Of a stretch of 64,000 nt of DNA, positions 1 to 13,000 are shown piece by piece. Source of the DNA: Rhizophagus irregularis (Eukaryota > Glomeromycota > Glomeromycetes > Glomerales > Glomeraceae); NCBI RefSeq assembly GCF_026210795.1, contig NC_089429.1, forward strand, positions 1,364,001 through 1,428,000, in the 5' to 3' direction. The notes under the pieces were generated by a model that ran no database searches, was not told the origin of the DNA, and saw only the letters and a program-made list of their open reading frames with translations. Within the stretch, counting starts at the first letter, position 1. The number at the start of each line of letters is the position of its first letter. Position numbers and translations under genes: made by a program.

Positions 1-261
1 TTTTCGAATAAATTCATCAACATCATGATTTCCACTTGTCCAATTTTTGAAATTTGGTTTAAAACTACAATAATTGCAAAGTTCAAAATTTATATTAAGA
101 TGGTCACAATTTTTACATAAACCATGTTTTTTATAATGTTCTTTTAATTCTTCGTCTTTTATTAGTTTATCAATTAACGATTCCTGTTCTTCAGTCAATC
201 TCCAATATTTGAAGTCTTTTATTTGTTCTAATACATCATCGCTTAATTTAATTTCATCCAT
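1..261 (-). CDS. N-terminal part of a kinase-family protein, cut by window edge
   Basis: The minus strand reads 87 codons from an ATG at 261 to position 1 with no stop, so the gene continues outside the window. The protein starts MDEIKLSDDVLEQIKDFKYW and lines up residue by residue with the N-terminus of the kinase gene at 6644-8353. It keeps the same Cys pairs (CKNC and CNYC, a zinc-ribbon-like CxxC/CxxC) and the NWTSGNHDVDEFI segment that precedes the kinase domain in that paralogue. The kinase domain itself is not in view. The two genes are divergently oriented recent duplicates. A role as a TKL-like kinase is inferred only from the paralogue. Confidence 0.8.
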   Translation of the reverse strand, partial: MDEIKLSDDVLEQIKDFKYWRLTEEQESLIDKLIKDEELKEHYKKHGLCKNCDHLNINFELCNYCSFKPNFKNWTSGNHDVDEFIRK

Positions 262-1099
262 TTTAATAAATAATTTAGTAAACAAAAAAATATGTTATTA
301 ATTCGTATGTAAAAAAGTTACTAGTAAAATAATAAAAGAAAAAAAGAATGAAAAAATAGTGGTGAAACGGACTGAAACGTGTGAAACGATTGAAATGAAT
401 GAAACGTGCAATTATTTTAAGATCAGCAACAAAATTATCAAAAAAGACTAGTTAAAATACACCGATCGACAATTAAATTTATTCAATTTTGGGGTTTTTA
501 TTTAAATTCTCCATAATAGGTAAGTTAAAACTAGGCTAAACTTTTACGCGATATAATATATGAGAAATGGTTCGACTGGTTCGTGAGTCGTGACCAGTCA
601 TATAATTTATTGATGTAATTAAAAGCCAATCCATTCTAGAATATTTAGCCAAAGAGAGAATTTGGGAATCTGGAATTGTTTTAAAGTGTTTTGAAATACA
701 AACCTTTTCACAACATTTATTAAATTTCAAGTTGCTTTATAGTTTGATATCGTATCAATCGTATCATTAACAATACGTCGTCATATATATTAATTTGGCT
801 TATTTGTTTATGATTTTTATTTAAAATATACTGTATATAACAAAGTAATTTCGCAAAAAATAATTTTATATTTAAATAAAATTAATCAATTTATTTACCT
901 GGAAATAATTTAAGAGAGTATTAAAAATACAAGAAGTATGAGAAGAAACGTTAATAAATATTATTATTTTAATATTCTAAATTTAGTTAGTTAAAAGTAT
1001 TAAATAAAGATAATTTTATTGGTTACTAAAATATACATTTGATTATTCTACATCAATCTTTATATAAAATCGGGGCAACAAGTTAATAAACTATTAACT
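262..1099. other. intergenic, no gene seen
   Basis: AT-rich spacer upstream of the minus-strand kinase gene. The stretch 360-410 repeats GAAACG several times (a short imperfect repeat). The 64-codon open frame at 536-730 has no recognisable features and looks accidental. Confidence 0.5.
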
Positions 1100-1903
1100 A
1101 AATGGGACTATGCGAATGGTGGAAATTTACATAATTATTTACAAAGGAATTTTAAAATATTACGTTACGAAGAATTTCATTCGGGTATTTGTGTTTTTAA
1201 CGTATTTATCAATTCTCTATGTAATAGTTATTGTGGATATCAATGATTTTCACGGCGCAAACTGATTTATCTCACGGTATCCGTACCATAAAGCCCTTTA
1301 ATATGCTTGTTTTGGCTAATAATGATAGACTTTTCATTCTAATATTGATAGACTTTTATACCCCATCTTTTTAAATAAACACCACCCGTGAGAATACCAA
1401 GAAAAAAAACACAAATTTTAACTAGGAACAGTGGGATAAATTTAAATTTATTAACCATTTAAATTTTTTTCATTTTAGACTTAAAAATATTTACAATAAT
1501 GGTGGAAATATGTTATTGTCAAATGCGATTTGGAAAGAGACCCGCAAATAGTACTTCATTAAATAATGAAATATATATGGAGTAATACCTTATATCGTAC
1601 ATTTTCAAAAGAATCCGATATATATAGTTTGGGTATGATTATAGAATTTGTAACGAGATGTAAACCTTTTTCTAACGTTGAACATGATGTTAATCTCATT
1701 TATGAAATTATTGATGGAAAACGATCTGAAATTACAAATGATACACCTGAATGTTACGTTAGGATTCTAATCCTTTAAATAGACCAACTATTAATGATCT
1801 TTATAATACTATTAATATATGGAATAATGAACTGAATTTTAGAACTGAAAAAAATATCATTATGAAGGCGTTTAACTGCAAATTTTTCGAGAAAGCGAAA
1901 TAA
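1100..1903 (+). pseudogene. decayed protein kinase gene
   Basis: Pieces of a kinase domain appear in order but in different frames. At 1100 there is a hinge-like KWDYANGGNLHNYLQRNF. Near 1527-1545 the DFG region is split between frames (GAT in one frame, TTTGGA in the next). From 1609 comes FSKESDIYSLGMIIEFVTRC, which is the SDIYSLG segment of helix F, followed by DGKRSEITNDTPECYV. At 1776 a shifted frame continues with the RPTINDLYNTINIW segment that ends such domains. The catalytic HRD segment is not found. Several frameshifts separate the blocks, so this is a relic, not a working gene. It is related to the kinases at 6644 and 22227. Confidence 0.75.
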
Positions 1904-3338
1904 TGATGAATTAAAGATTGAAACTCAAAAAAAGTAAAAAAAAAAATAGTAAATAAATTTGAATAAATTCATTTTAATTAAGATCCCATATAAAAAAATT
2001 GGATACGTTTTTTATAAAGTTTTTATACGATTTTTTTTTCCTTAGAAATAACGTATCATGAATGGATACGGGAAAATGCACAATTCCGTATCACTAAAAA
2101 TATGGTTTGGATATATACGGAATTTACATGGAATTCGTATGGAATTTACATGATTTGATCACTGATTTTATCATTAAATTTATATGTAAAAATTGTAAAA
2201 GATTGTTTGAAATGTTAGAATATCAAGAATTCCTACTGAAAAATATATTCATTATGCTATTATGCTAGAAACTGTAAGTGAATGAACGAATTTATTGCAG
2301 AAAATTTTATTAGTTATATAGTTAAAACTTTTGTTTTTTCAGGTTGCCGCAGTTTGATGATATGGTCAGCACTACAATTTTCTTATATCTGTTCTTTAAA
2401 AAAATTGCAGCACACTTCATGAAACTGAAAGCGAACGGTAAAGAATTATTTAAATTTTATGTTCAAGAAATTTTTCAAAAAAAAAAAACTTAGAAATGTA
2501 TTTAATGACAAGTATAAGTATTTATAACTTAAATTGGAGGTTCACCATCATGTAAAACAATTTTATAACTGAATTATTATTTTATTAATAGTATTTTCAT
2601 TAAAATTCACTATTATTTAATATAATAATAGATTAAGATGAAAATAATTAATTGATGGATTTATTTTGAGAAGTATTATGAACATATATAAAAAGTTGTA
2701 TTTTGTATTATATAATATAAAATAAAGGCTCATCTTTTTTAGAAAAAGAAATTTCTAAAAAGATGTAAAACTTATTTTAGTTTCTCAATACTACGGTCCT
2801 ACCAATAAGGACTTCCGAAGAGGTGTACTTATGCTCCACCCTGAAAAAACTCAACAACAATAAGTAAAGGGATCACTAGTTGAAGGAAAGAAATTAATGA
2901 AATATTGAAAAAGAATTAATTTTAGCAGCTTTTATATTTTTAAACATCAACTATACTGCAAGTGTAGCAAAATTTTTCCTAATTATTTAATTATAGTTTA
3001 AGAGGTATGGAATTGTTACTTATTACTATTTAAAATATTAAATTTGATTAATCTTTTAACAAAAAAAATCTATTATTATTGTAACAAGCTTCTGTAATCT
3101 ATATTATAAATATAAACCTCAAATAAACTTATATTTGTTAGCTATTCATTTGGTACAGCTAGCAAGCTTTAAAATAAGTGTTAATTAAACGAAAGCATTA
3201 AATATTAACTATCAGATAATGCAGATTTCGTTATGGCACTGTCCTCAAATGCTTGTCAGGATTAATTAGCATTTTAATAAAGGTTTTACCACTTTTAAAT
3301 ATACATTATTAAATTGGGTAACATCAAACAATGTTATT
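1904..3338. other. intergenic, no gene seen
   Basis: Long AT-rich stretch. A possible donor (GTAAGT near 2273) and acceptor (TTTTTTCAG at 2341) frame a small intron-like interval, but the flanking open frames are short and unrecognised. The segment 2795-2850 is slightly GC-richer; nothing was identified there. Confidence 0.4.
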
Positions 3339-3900
3339 TTATTTAGTAAAATTGTAAATAATATCATCCAATATATTAATATATAAATCAAAATATCTTT
3401 TAACAATAATATCATATGATCTAAATTCCTTTACTTCATATTTCAAATCAGCCAATTCACGTCTAACTTTAATGGCCAAATATTTAACCCTTTTCTTCTT
3501 CATAATATATTCCTTTGTATAAAATAAGATACCTTCGTATAAATCTTGCGTTATATCATTAATCAGAAATTTATTAACAAAAGTATTTTGAAAATCTACT
3601 AAGAACATTTTAAAATCATCTGCTGTAATAAAAAAAAGTTCTAAATGTAAATATTCTAATTTAGAAGGAAGAACTCGTCCTAAATTTTGTAATATGATTT
3701 GACTTAACTCTTGATCGTCCAAATCAATAGAAATATAATTAATAGTTTGTCCTATATAAAAAAGTAATTATTAGGTAAGGTAAAAAAACGTTGTATCAAA
3801 TTTCCGTCATGTTCATAAGTTTTAAAAATTGCATTCTTTCCATTCTTTCCAATTTAAGAATAGATGATTGATTATAATTAGAGAATTTTGCTATTTTAAC
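3339..3900 (-). pseudogene. C-terminal relic of an F-box/LRR-like protein gene
   Basis: The minus strand from about 3765 to 3339 encodes roughly 138 residues that align with the last quarter of the F-box protein at 31182-32789: ILQNLGRVLPSKLEYLHLEL against ILKNLGQILPSKLDYISLNL, and RVKYLAIKVRRELADLKYEV against RVKYLAIRDLKKELFDFKDE. The frame opens at 3754 after a TTTTTTATATAG that could be a splice acceptor. A more likely reading is a 1-nt frameshift in the run of T at 3753-3764, because a neighbouring frame upstream gives a plausible continuation (TYEHDGNLIQRFF). No F-box is present within reach. I read it as a frameshifted, truncated duplicate. Confidence 0.7.
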
Positions 3901-4840
3901 CAAAAGATTTTTCCCATCATACAAGGTAATAAAGTAGCCTATAAAGAATTGTGTTTTTAGTACGTTTTAACCCATTTTTATTTTAAACCTTTACTTTTTT
4001 AATTATATGAAACCTAAATACACATTGCTTAGTATAAATTGTTGAATACATGAAAATTAATTTTGAAAGAAAATAGATAGGGTTACCATGTTTATTTCTA
4101 AAATGTTAATAAAATGTTAGCACATATTTATACTATTTAGCTTTATAAATACCCATGAATATGTAAATATATTTTTTTAAGAAAAATACTTACGGACAGT
4201 TCAAACACTTAATTTCTTGGTGAGTTATACATTTTATGTTGTGATGGGAGTTCGTTTTCTTCGAAGTTCTCTAGTAAAAGTTCACTTAAGGAATTTCGCT
4301 TTCCAAGAGAGGTTTTTCAGTTTCACTCATTTCTTATAAAGTTAGATCGGGATATCATACTATACTATTTTGGATCTGTAAAATATTGCTTTCCTCCGCT
4401 TATTTCCGTCTCTCCTTTTTATTATTGTTTAGAATACTTTAGGGAATGTTTAAGAGTTACTTACTACCTTATGATATTATTTAATTTTTTAATAAAAGAA
4501 AAATAAATAAAAAAAATTTATATACATCGAAAATCAGAAGATATTTTCGTTAATATTATTCTGTTCTTTTTTTATTCCAAATAAAAAAAAAAAGAAAATT
4601 TATAAATCATTTTTCATTTTCTTCTTTTTCTTCTTATTTATTCTATTTGTTTTCCTTGAAAAAAAAGATCGTTATTTCCAAATTAATAATAAAACGTATT
4701 TAATAAAAAACGTTAAAAACATACTTTTGAAAACTTTTCCCACAAAAAAAAAAAAAAAGATTGGACTTCTCTTTTAAATTAGTGCAATAATAGTGGGTAT
4801 CATATCCTAAAAAGTCTTTTATCACGATCAAGTAAAAAAT
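3901..4840. other. intergenic, no clear gene
   Basis: Mostly low-complexity AT sequence with poly-A/T runs around 4560-4760. On the minus strand an ATG at 4330 opens a 12-codon frame (MSETEKPLLES...) that stops, while the neighbouring frame stays open to a consensus donor (TCC|GTAAGT) at 4194-4189. This may be a broken first exon of an unknown gene, possibly upstream of the relic at 3339-3900. Support is weak. Confidence 0.3.
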
Positions 4841-5797
4841 GATTTCGAAAAAATTCCATCAATACCTACACTAAAATTTTATGTGGGCTATGATTAAGAA
4901 AAAATCTCAAGATATATTCAAGTTATTGGGGATTTCTCATGAAGTAATTCTTAATTTTATCACGTTTTTAAAATGAATTTTTTTATGAACGAACGCTGGA
5001 CCATAACTTTCTTTTATTTTCAAGATGTTGAATATATAAAGAAATTTTAACAAATTAGGTAAGTATCTTTTTTATTTATTATGGCAAAAAAAATAACCAA
5101 ATAGCAGCGCAAAGTATAAATAACAAATAAAAAGCTTTTTTTTTTATTTTTAAAAAAATAAATATTTTATAATAAAAACCCTAAACCTTTTTTTTAGACG
5201 TAACGCAAGCAAAGAAGTTGGCAATGCTGCGTTTAATCGAGTCTTGTTACATGATGTCATTGGCGATAATGTTTTCAAATTATTCAACTTGCTGATGGAT
5301 TATAATTCAAATATCCCTATAAATATTTATGATATGATGCAACGTACAACCATTCAAGTTGCTTTCGCTTATAAATTTGGTCTAAGTTATTAATGTCCTA
5401 ATTTAAAAGAATAACATATTTATACATATTTATTTAAATATCAGCGTCGCTATCACCTCGCTAAATATCCTGTGGTTTAATTTTAAAAAATATTTCATTA
5501 ATTCGTCTAACAATTCCAAACGTTTACGCCATTATTATTCCTCCAAAATCTTATAAGTGTCAATGTTTGACACGTTCATCATGATCCTAAAATTTGGAAA
5601 AATCCAAATCAATTTAACCCTTGAAGATTTTTAAACGGTGAAAAGAGACATTTGGACTCCTTTCAGTGACGATCCAAGAAATTGGTATGTAATCAAATCG
5701 TATTTCCTTATTAAAATGTAAATCGTATAAGATTCTAAATGAACTTTACATATTATATAAGTGCCGGTCAAAACTTCTCTTTAATGGAATATACATG
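4841..5797 (+). pseudogene. cytochrome P450 pseudogene, internally deleted
   Basis: Four P450 landmarks appear in order. At 4841: the proline-rich hinge DFEKIPSIPTLKF, then after a 1-nt shift WAMIKKKSQDIFKLLG. After a TTTTTTTTAG acceptor at about 5199: RRNASKEVGNAAFNRVL, the helix-C type block, followed by INIYDMMQRTTIQVAFAYKF. At about 5578: HHDPKIWKNPNQFNP, the conserved segment before the haem loop, interrupted by a TGA. At 5660: WTPFSDDPRN, then TG at 5683-5684, a 77-nt intron (5685-5761, GTATGT...AG), then TGCCGGTCAAAACTTC. Spliced, the haem-ligand Cys codon is restored and reads CAGQNFSLMEY, so Cys is kept while the usual Gly four residues before it is Asp. The I-helix and ExxR region are missing, and several frameshifts and stops are present. 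P450s are haem monooxygenases; this copy cannot make one. Confidence 0.8.
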
Positions 5798-6643
5798 TAT
5801 ATATATATATAATGCCGTATCCATAATACGTAAGTAATTTTTTAAAGAACCATTTTTTTTATTTAGTTAAAAATATTTTTATTATTTTATTTTTTAAATA
5901 TTTATATCAAAAATGTAGATTTTAATAGACTTTACGTTAATTACTCATAAGTCATAATATAAAAAAGTCTAGCCTAACTTTATTTTAATAGTAAATCAAT
6001 AGCCATCTATTATTAAGAAGTCATGAAAAATCTTAATAAACGAACGTTGCTTATTACAGTAATATGCTGCGCCACAACTACAACTTCGTTCAACTTTCAA
6101 TTTATTTGATCCTTTAGTATTCTTTGTTGTATCCCTCCTTAAAATTCTATAGTTTGAACATGCTGTTATATTATAACTGCAAGAAATTATTTAATTTATG
6201 TTTTATTACTTTTGGAATAAATTTAATAATATTATTTATTTATCTAAGCAATTTATATAAAAATTTTAATTTAATTTTCTGGTTTCATTATAATTTTTTT
6301 ACCAACAGTTGAAATTTCCTAATTACTTTAAAGGTTAATTAATTGAATTATACTTCCATTTATTTAATGATTAAATAACTTCTTAGTTGAATCACAATAA
6401 TTCAATCGTAAAAGAATATCACTATCAATAACAGAATGTATTAAAAGATAATAAATAATTGCTGATTAAAAAATCTTATAAAATATTGTAGTTGCTTTTT
6501 GTGTAACAATATTTTTATTTTTGTGATCATCAGCTGATTTAAAATTTGTCGATCACTGCAGTGCAACATATTAAAGGCGTAAATTTTTTTTTTTTTTAAA
6601 AAAAACTATTCATTTTTTACATAAAATTGACCAGTAATCTAAT
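5798..6643. other. intergenic, upstream of kinase gene
   Basis: AT-rich, with a TATATATA run at 5798-5810. A 62-codon frame at 6124-6312 is hydrophobic and AT-driven and probably not a gene. On the minus strand at 6060-6105 a short stretch reads VERSCSCGAAYYCNKQR, weakly like a MYND-type zinc finger, but it is isolated. Confidence 0.4.
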
Positions 6644-8353
6644 ATGGAAGAATTTAAGCTCAGCGATGATGTATTTGAGCAAATAAAAGATTTTAACCAT
6701 TGGGAATTAACAGATGAACAAAAATTGTTAATTGATAAGTTAATATTAAATGAAGAATTAAAAGAACGTTATAAATGTAATGGTTTGTGCAAAGAATGTA
6801 AACAGCCTAATACTGGTAATGGTTGGTGTAAGTCATGTAATGTTAAGCATTTCCAACAAAATTTCAACAATTGGACTAGTGGAAATAATGAAGTTGATAA
6901 GTTTATTCAAAAAACACAACTCAGAGCTAAACGTTATGAAGAAATTTTAGAGTGGATTGAATATGATAGATTTGAAAATGTTGAATATTTGGCTAAAGGA
7001 GGATTTGGAACTATTTATAAAGCAATTTGGAAAGATGGATATATAGAAGAATGGGATTCTGAAAATAATCAATGGGAGAGAAAAGAATATTGGATCCAAC
7101 ATAAAAATTTTCCTGTTGTTTTAAAATGTTTACATAATTCTCAGAATGTTACATCCGAATTTTTAAGAGAAGTAGGTTACTTATTTGTATATAATTTTCA
7201 AACTACTGTTCCAATATAAATGTTAAACTTACTATTATTTATTATTATTATTATGGATTCTTTTTTAGATTGAATCACATACCATGATTATTTCAGATGG
7301 TGTAACTCGATGTTTTGGCATTACTAAAGATCCAGAATCTAATAATTTCATGATGGTAATAGAATACGCAGAAGAAGGTAGTTTAAGACAATATTTAAAT
7401 AATACATTTAATTCAATAAAGTGGGTAGATAAGTTGAATATTTTACAAAGGATTGCAGCTGGCCTCTTATCCATTCATGAAAAAGAATTAATTCATCGTG
7501 ATTTTCATTGTGGTAATATGTTAAAAGATAATGACTATACTATTATTACTGATTTAGGATTATGCCAACCAGCAAATGTAAAACCTTCTCAAAATGAATA
7601 TGAAAAACAAGTATATGGAGTATTACCTTATGTTGCGCCTGAGGTTTTAAGAGGAAAAGAATATACTCAAGAAAGTGATATTTATGCATTTGGAATTATT
7701 ACATATGAAGTCTGTACAGGGCTTCCTCCTTATCATGATATTGCTCATGATAAAATCTTAGCTATTAGCATTTGTCAAGGGCTTAGGCCAAAATCTGATT
7801 ATAAAATTCCTCAACTAATTTTGAACATAATTAAACAATGTTGGGATGCTGATCCTTCAAAACGACCTAAAGCAAATGAATTATATGATTCATTAGATAA
7901 TTTATATGATAAATTACTTGATGATAGTGATGATAGTGAAATCAAAAAGCAGGTTGAAGAAGCAGAAAGAATTAATGAAAAGATTACTTCTACTTCATTA
8001 CCATATAATGGTACTACTCTTTCATATACTACAAATCCTCAAGCAGTTTACACAAGTAGACTTTTAAACTTTAAAAATCTACCAGAACCAAAAAATGCTA
8101 TTGATAACAAAGATGACAATAATTCAATTGGAGAATATTCAGGTAATTAATGTTCTAGTTTATATTAGAAAAAGTATTCTTGAAATACTTATAATTTACA
8201 ATTATTTTTTTGTTTTCTAGAATCCATAGAAGCAATCGATTTCACTAAACTCAATCTAGGTACTCATTTACATTAACTTGCTTTTTGCATGATAATTTTA
8301 CTAATATTGTTAACAATTTATTTTAATTCATTCTTGTAGATAAAGACAACTAA
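6644..8353 (+). CDS. TKL-like protein kinase with N-terminal CxxC/CxxC motif
   Basis: Four exons: 6644-7171, 7269-8142, 8221-8259 and 8340-8353, with GT-AG introns of 97, 78 and 80 nt; all phases agree and the product is 484 residues. Residues 49, 52, 62 and 65 are Cys in a C-X2-C-X9-C-X2-C pattern. The kinase domain starts near residue 112 with the Gly loop AKGGFGTIYKA and the ATP-binding Lys160 (VVLK). HRD is at 252-254, the metal-binding Asn at 259 and DLG (for DFG) at 271-273, followed by the LCQPANVKPSQ and APEVLRGKEYTQESDIYAFG segments. All catalytic residues are present, so activity is likely. The tail carries HPQAVYTSRLLNFKNLPEP-like sequence (TNPQAVYTSRLLNFKNLPEP) typical of this expanded fungal family. 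Substrates are unknown. The closest relative in view is the partial gene at 1-261. Confidence 0.9.
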
Positions 8354-10040
8354 GAAAGGAAATTTACAAATATTCAGAATATAAATTTCTTTATTCGTAT
8401 ATATTATTTTATTATTTATTTTCTTTATCATTTTTACAGTATGTGTATTTTATTGGATTATATTTGTTATTATTAAAATTTTATAAATAAATTTTTTATA
8501 ATTAAACCATGTTGAACATCGAGTAATACTAATCATAAAATATCACGTCCAAATTCAAGAATTCTAAAGAGGAATACACAAGGAATATTAAAAGAGTTAA
8601 ACTATATGATGTTAAATTTGAAAATGTGACTATAGAATCAAGAAAAATATAAATAATGTAATTTATTACTTCGTTATAATTTTATAGTATACAGTACATA
8701 TAGTGATTCATCCTATTTATTTTTATAATAAAATATAATTGTATTCAAATATTTGAACAATTAGAATTTTTTTAATGATCGATCCAAATGTAGTTATTTT
8801 TCAAACAATGAAAAATTGGCGTAACATAAATATTTATATCTAGATTACCTAACCCGGGTCAAGCAACTGACTTGACGATGAAGTCAGGACTCAAAGCCAT
8901 AGTGCGGGCAAAAATTGTACTGACCAGCATTACTGATCACGTATATTTTAATTTGATCAACCACGTGACTGAAAGGCACATGCCCGTCATTGTAGTATCT
9001 CTTAAATGATAGCTATTGTTCTAAATTCCGCGGAATTTTCAGGATTTCCGCAGAGGATTCCATGGAATTTCATTGTATTACAGTTTAGATCGGCACATGA
9101 GTAGTGGTAAATCGCAGCCAAATTTAGCTGCAAAACACTTTAAGGGATAACATTCACAAGTAAAATTTCATTTGCATATTTTATTAATTTTTATTATACA
9201 GTAAGTATTGATATTGAATAATTTGGACAATTCCATTATAAACGGATTCGTTACATTTCTAATATTACTTTCTATAGATTCTTTATAACATATTTTTACT
9301 TCTATTAAACGCGAAATAATGAATTTTCAAAAAAGATTTTTCTCCATTTCATTAACTTTCATTACCAACTCACTCTAATCAAACCTTCATATAATCTTTG
9401 TGCCTCGTTGAACCAAATAATTTTGTTAATTCTGAAAGACCGCAGTAAGCACGTGACTGTTTTGAATTATCATTCGGTACAAAAAAATACGAAAAATAGT
9501 GGTGAAGGCTTAAACAAATTTATTATTAATTACCTCGCTTTGCTCCGGACAATAAAAAAATTTGAATACCAATTAAAATACTTGTGGCGATATATTTTCA
9601 GTAATTTCGAATATATTTTTAAATTTTTATTTTTATAATTTATATTGATTACAATTTTTATACTACTACTTAGGCAAACTTCAACAATGACCATTATGCA
9701 AGTTATGGTTTAATTTACATCATAAAATGTAATATTGTCATTATTGTTATTGAAACTTTATTTGGTTTCAATTATTTAAATTCTCGCACTGATCTCACAT
9801 ACTGCATACTCGCATCAATCTTTACTATAATTAGATGTGGTCATATGTAATATCATATATATTGTATGCATGGTGCAAAGCATGCAAAGCAAAATGATAT
9901 GCTTACAACATATATGCATCACTCAGCATGACATGAAACATATCAACTAAGCATTATATAATCACTTTTTTTTTTATAAATTGTTAATTTTTTTTTTTCG
10001 TATCAAGTTCCTTAAAAGATACACAAGAAAAAAAAAAAAA
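8354..10040. other. intergenic between two kinase genes
   Basis: AT-rich; the piece 8850-9120 is relatively GC-rich and looks like old repeat sequence. At 9535-9560 the string CTCGCTTTGCTCCGGACAAT resembles 15138-15162 (TTCGCTTCGCTCTCCAGACA), so both may be remnants of one repeat. Open frames such as 9408-9638 show no protein features. The 10 kb start region has poly-T and poly-A tracts just before the next gene. Confidence 0.4.
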
Positions 10041-13000
10041 ATGTCGTTGGCAAATTCATCGGACCGAAATGGTTGGATTACTGATATGTTGTACAAAGAA
10101 CATATTACATTTCACGAATTTCATACTTTTGATAACATAAAATATATCGGGGATGCTGCGGCCAGAGCTTATACAGTTAATTCAAGAATTTATAATAAAC
10201 CCATGCTTATGAAACCTATAATTTTTAATCAATCTTTTACCATTCAAGACTTTGTGAATGAGGTATATGTCACACAATTAATATTATATTATTGTATTTT
10301 TATACGTTTTAAAAAATAAATTTTTTTTTTTTAAAAAAAAAATTATTATTTTTATTATATTATTATTTTTATTTATATTATTTTTTTTTTTTTTAGGTAA
10401 TACAACACCGAAAAGTCGAGTTGCACGATAATATTATACGTTTCTATGGTGTAACTAAAGAAGGTATGCTCTTACTATAATTTATTTAATGTATCAAATA
10501 ATAATGTTTCAAAAAATTTTTTTTTATTTACGACGGATTTTTTAATGGACAAGAAAATATTTGAGAAAAAAAATAATACAACATCCAAATGTATTTATTA
10601 CCTAGATTTTATCTTAAATATTAACCGAAACAATAATAAGCCGATATTAAACACAACCTTGAATTACGTGTTAAAGGAATTACGTGTTAAAGGCGCAGCA
10701 AAATTTAAGAGAGTACTCGATAAAAAATTAATTTTGCAAATTTCAATTATTCAAATTTTATTACGCTCGTTAACGATTAGATCGAGGACAGTATCAATAT
10801 ATGCTACTTCTGGAAGATACTGATGAAGGAACACTTCGTGATTACTTGAAGAAATCGTTTTTACAACTTAAGTGGGACGTTAAATTAAAATTTGCAAAAC
10901 AGCTTGTGAGCGCGGTAAATTGTTTACACGAAAATGATATCGTTCATCAAAATTTAGTAAGTCGATATTTTTTTTTTTATATTATTGATTAATTTTCATA
11001 TTCATTGAACATTACTAACGTAATTATGATTCGAATCCAGAATCCTGAAGATATTCTTATTAAAGGTGGAAATATCAAATTGGGCGGTTTCGGTCTTACC
11101 AAAAAAATAAAAAAGTTAACGAATGCTGTTTCAAGAATTTATGGTGTTTATATTCAATATGCTGACCCAGAATATTTGAAAAATCATCAAGAATTTATTA
11201 GAAATAAAAAATCGGATGTATATAGTGTTGGTGTCTTACTTTGGCAAATTTCAAGTGGAAGAGTTCCATTTGAATTTGAATTACCTGATTTTAGTTTAGT
11301 TCAATTAATAATTGAAGGGAAAAGAGAAATTTCTATTAAAGGAACTCCAAGTAAATATATCGATATTTATACAGGTAAGCAAATAAACTATCGTTAACTA
11401 TTTTTTTTCTTTATTTTATTTTAACATTTTATATATATATTTAGCTTGTTGGGAGGGAAATCTGAAGGATAGACCAAGTATTAAACAAGTTTTAAGAAAC
11501 ATTGACGAGGTAGAAATAACTAAAGACGTAACAAAGGGATTAAATTATTTTTTTAAAAATGATATCTCATCCTCCAGGACAACAACCGGTAACGACAATC
11601 ATGTTGATCATGATTGTTATATTTTAAATAGGAAAAAATCAATTTCTTCAATATTATCAAGTTCTTCATCAACAATATTAGATTTATTAACCATGTATAA
11701 GACGAAATATAAGAATGATGATAATAAATCCTGTATTATTATTGGTTCGAGTAATTCTTCAGCCGTCGATTCTGGTTCAACATTAGTAGAAAATTCCAAC
11801 GAAAAAAATTCTTTAGATGAATTATTATCTAAACCTGGAACAACTTTAGAAATTAAATATACTTTAGAAAATATGAACAAAGATATTAATGAATTAATTT
11901 TACAAAAATTATTATTGGAATTTATTTATCAATTTTATATATCAAATAATAAGGTCATTAATTCAGAATGGTTAAATGAATTTATTAAAAATCATCGTGG
12001 TATTAACGAACATTTATCATCAAAATATTTATTAGAAATGATGTTAAATCATAAAAATCAAAATTATTTTACAAATTTACTTGGTTACTTTTATGAAAAT
12101 GGTATTGGATGTGATAAAATGGATTTTATGAAAGCTTTTGAATATTATTTAAAAGGTTCAGTGGATGATGATTATTATTTTGATATAAAACAAAAATCAT
12201 TTAATTCAAATTTTTATAATATTAATAAATATGATAAAAATTCTTTTATTAGTTTGAAAATTATTCTTATATCTATTGGACAATATTTTTTAGGATTATT
12301 TTATTATAAGGGAATAAATGATAGTATAGAACAAGATTTTGAAAAAGCATTCGAATGGATTTCGAAATCTTCAGAAAATGGAAATCTTGTAGCTCAATGT
12401 ATGCTTGGATACTTTTATGAACATGGAATTGGAACACCTGAAAATGAAACAAAAGCATTTGAATGTTATATAAAATCGGCTGAAGGTGGGAATGCATGTG
12501 GACAATGTAATATTGGATTATGTTATGATAACGGATCATTAGGAATTGTTCAAAATAAATATGAAGCGTTTAATTGGTACTTAAAAGCAGCTGAAGGTGG
12601 CGATTCTTCTGGTCAATATAATCTTGGTTTATGTTATGAAGAAGGAGTTGGTACGATTAAGGATGAAAGTAAGGCTTTTGAATGGTATTTAAAATCTGCT
12701 GAAAACGGAAATGTATCTGGTCAATGTAAAGTTGGAGTATGTTACGAAGAAGGAATTGGTGTTGAGAAAAATGAATATAAAGCGTTTAAATGGTATTTAA
12801 AATCTGCAGAAGGGTATGATATTTTGGGACAATATAATCTTGGATTATGTTATATGAAAGGAATAGGTATCAATAAAGACGAAGAGGAAGCATTTAATTT
12901 ATTTTTAGAATTTGCTAAATCAGGAAATAATCTTGTCCAATCTTGTTTAGGATATTGTTATGAGAATGGAATTGGAACATATAAAGATGAAAGTGAAGCA

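Noticed and set aside
536-730. 64-codon minus-strand open frame
   Set aside because: No motif, AT-driven composition and no splice or paralogue support.
4194-4330. Possible first exon MSETEKPLLES... on the minus strand with a GTAAGT donor
   Set aside because: The frame breaks after 12 codons, and no downstream exon could be joined with confidence.
6060-6105. CSCGAAYYC, MYND-like cysteine cluster on the minus strand
   Set aside because: Too short, isolated and lacking the remaining Cys/His ligands.
6124-6312. 62-codon hydrophobic open frame
   Set aside because: Composition explains it; no start context or relatives in the window.
9408-9638. 76-codon open frame
   Set aside because: Overlaps repeat-like sequence and has no recognisable domain.
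12273-12539. Minus-strand open frame over the Sel1 region
   Set aside because: Shadow of the repeat-coding exon on the plus strand.
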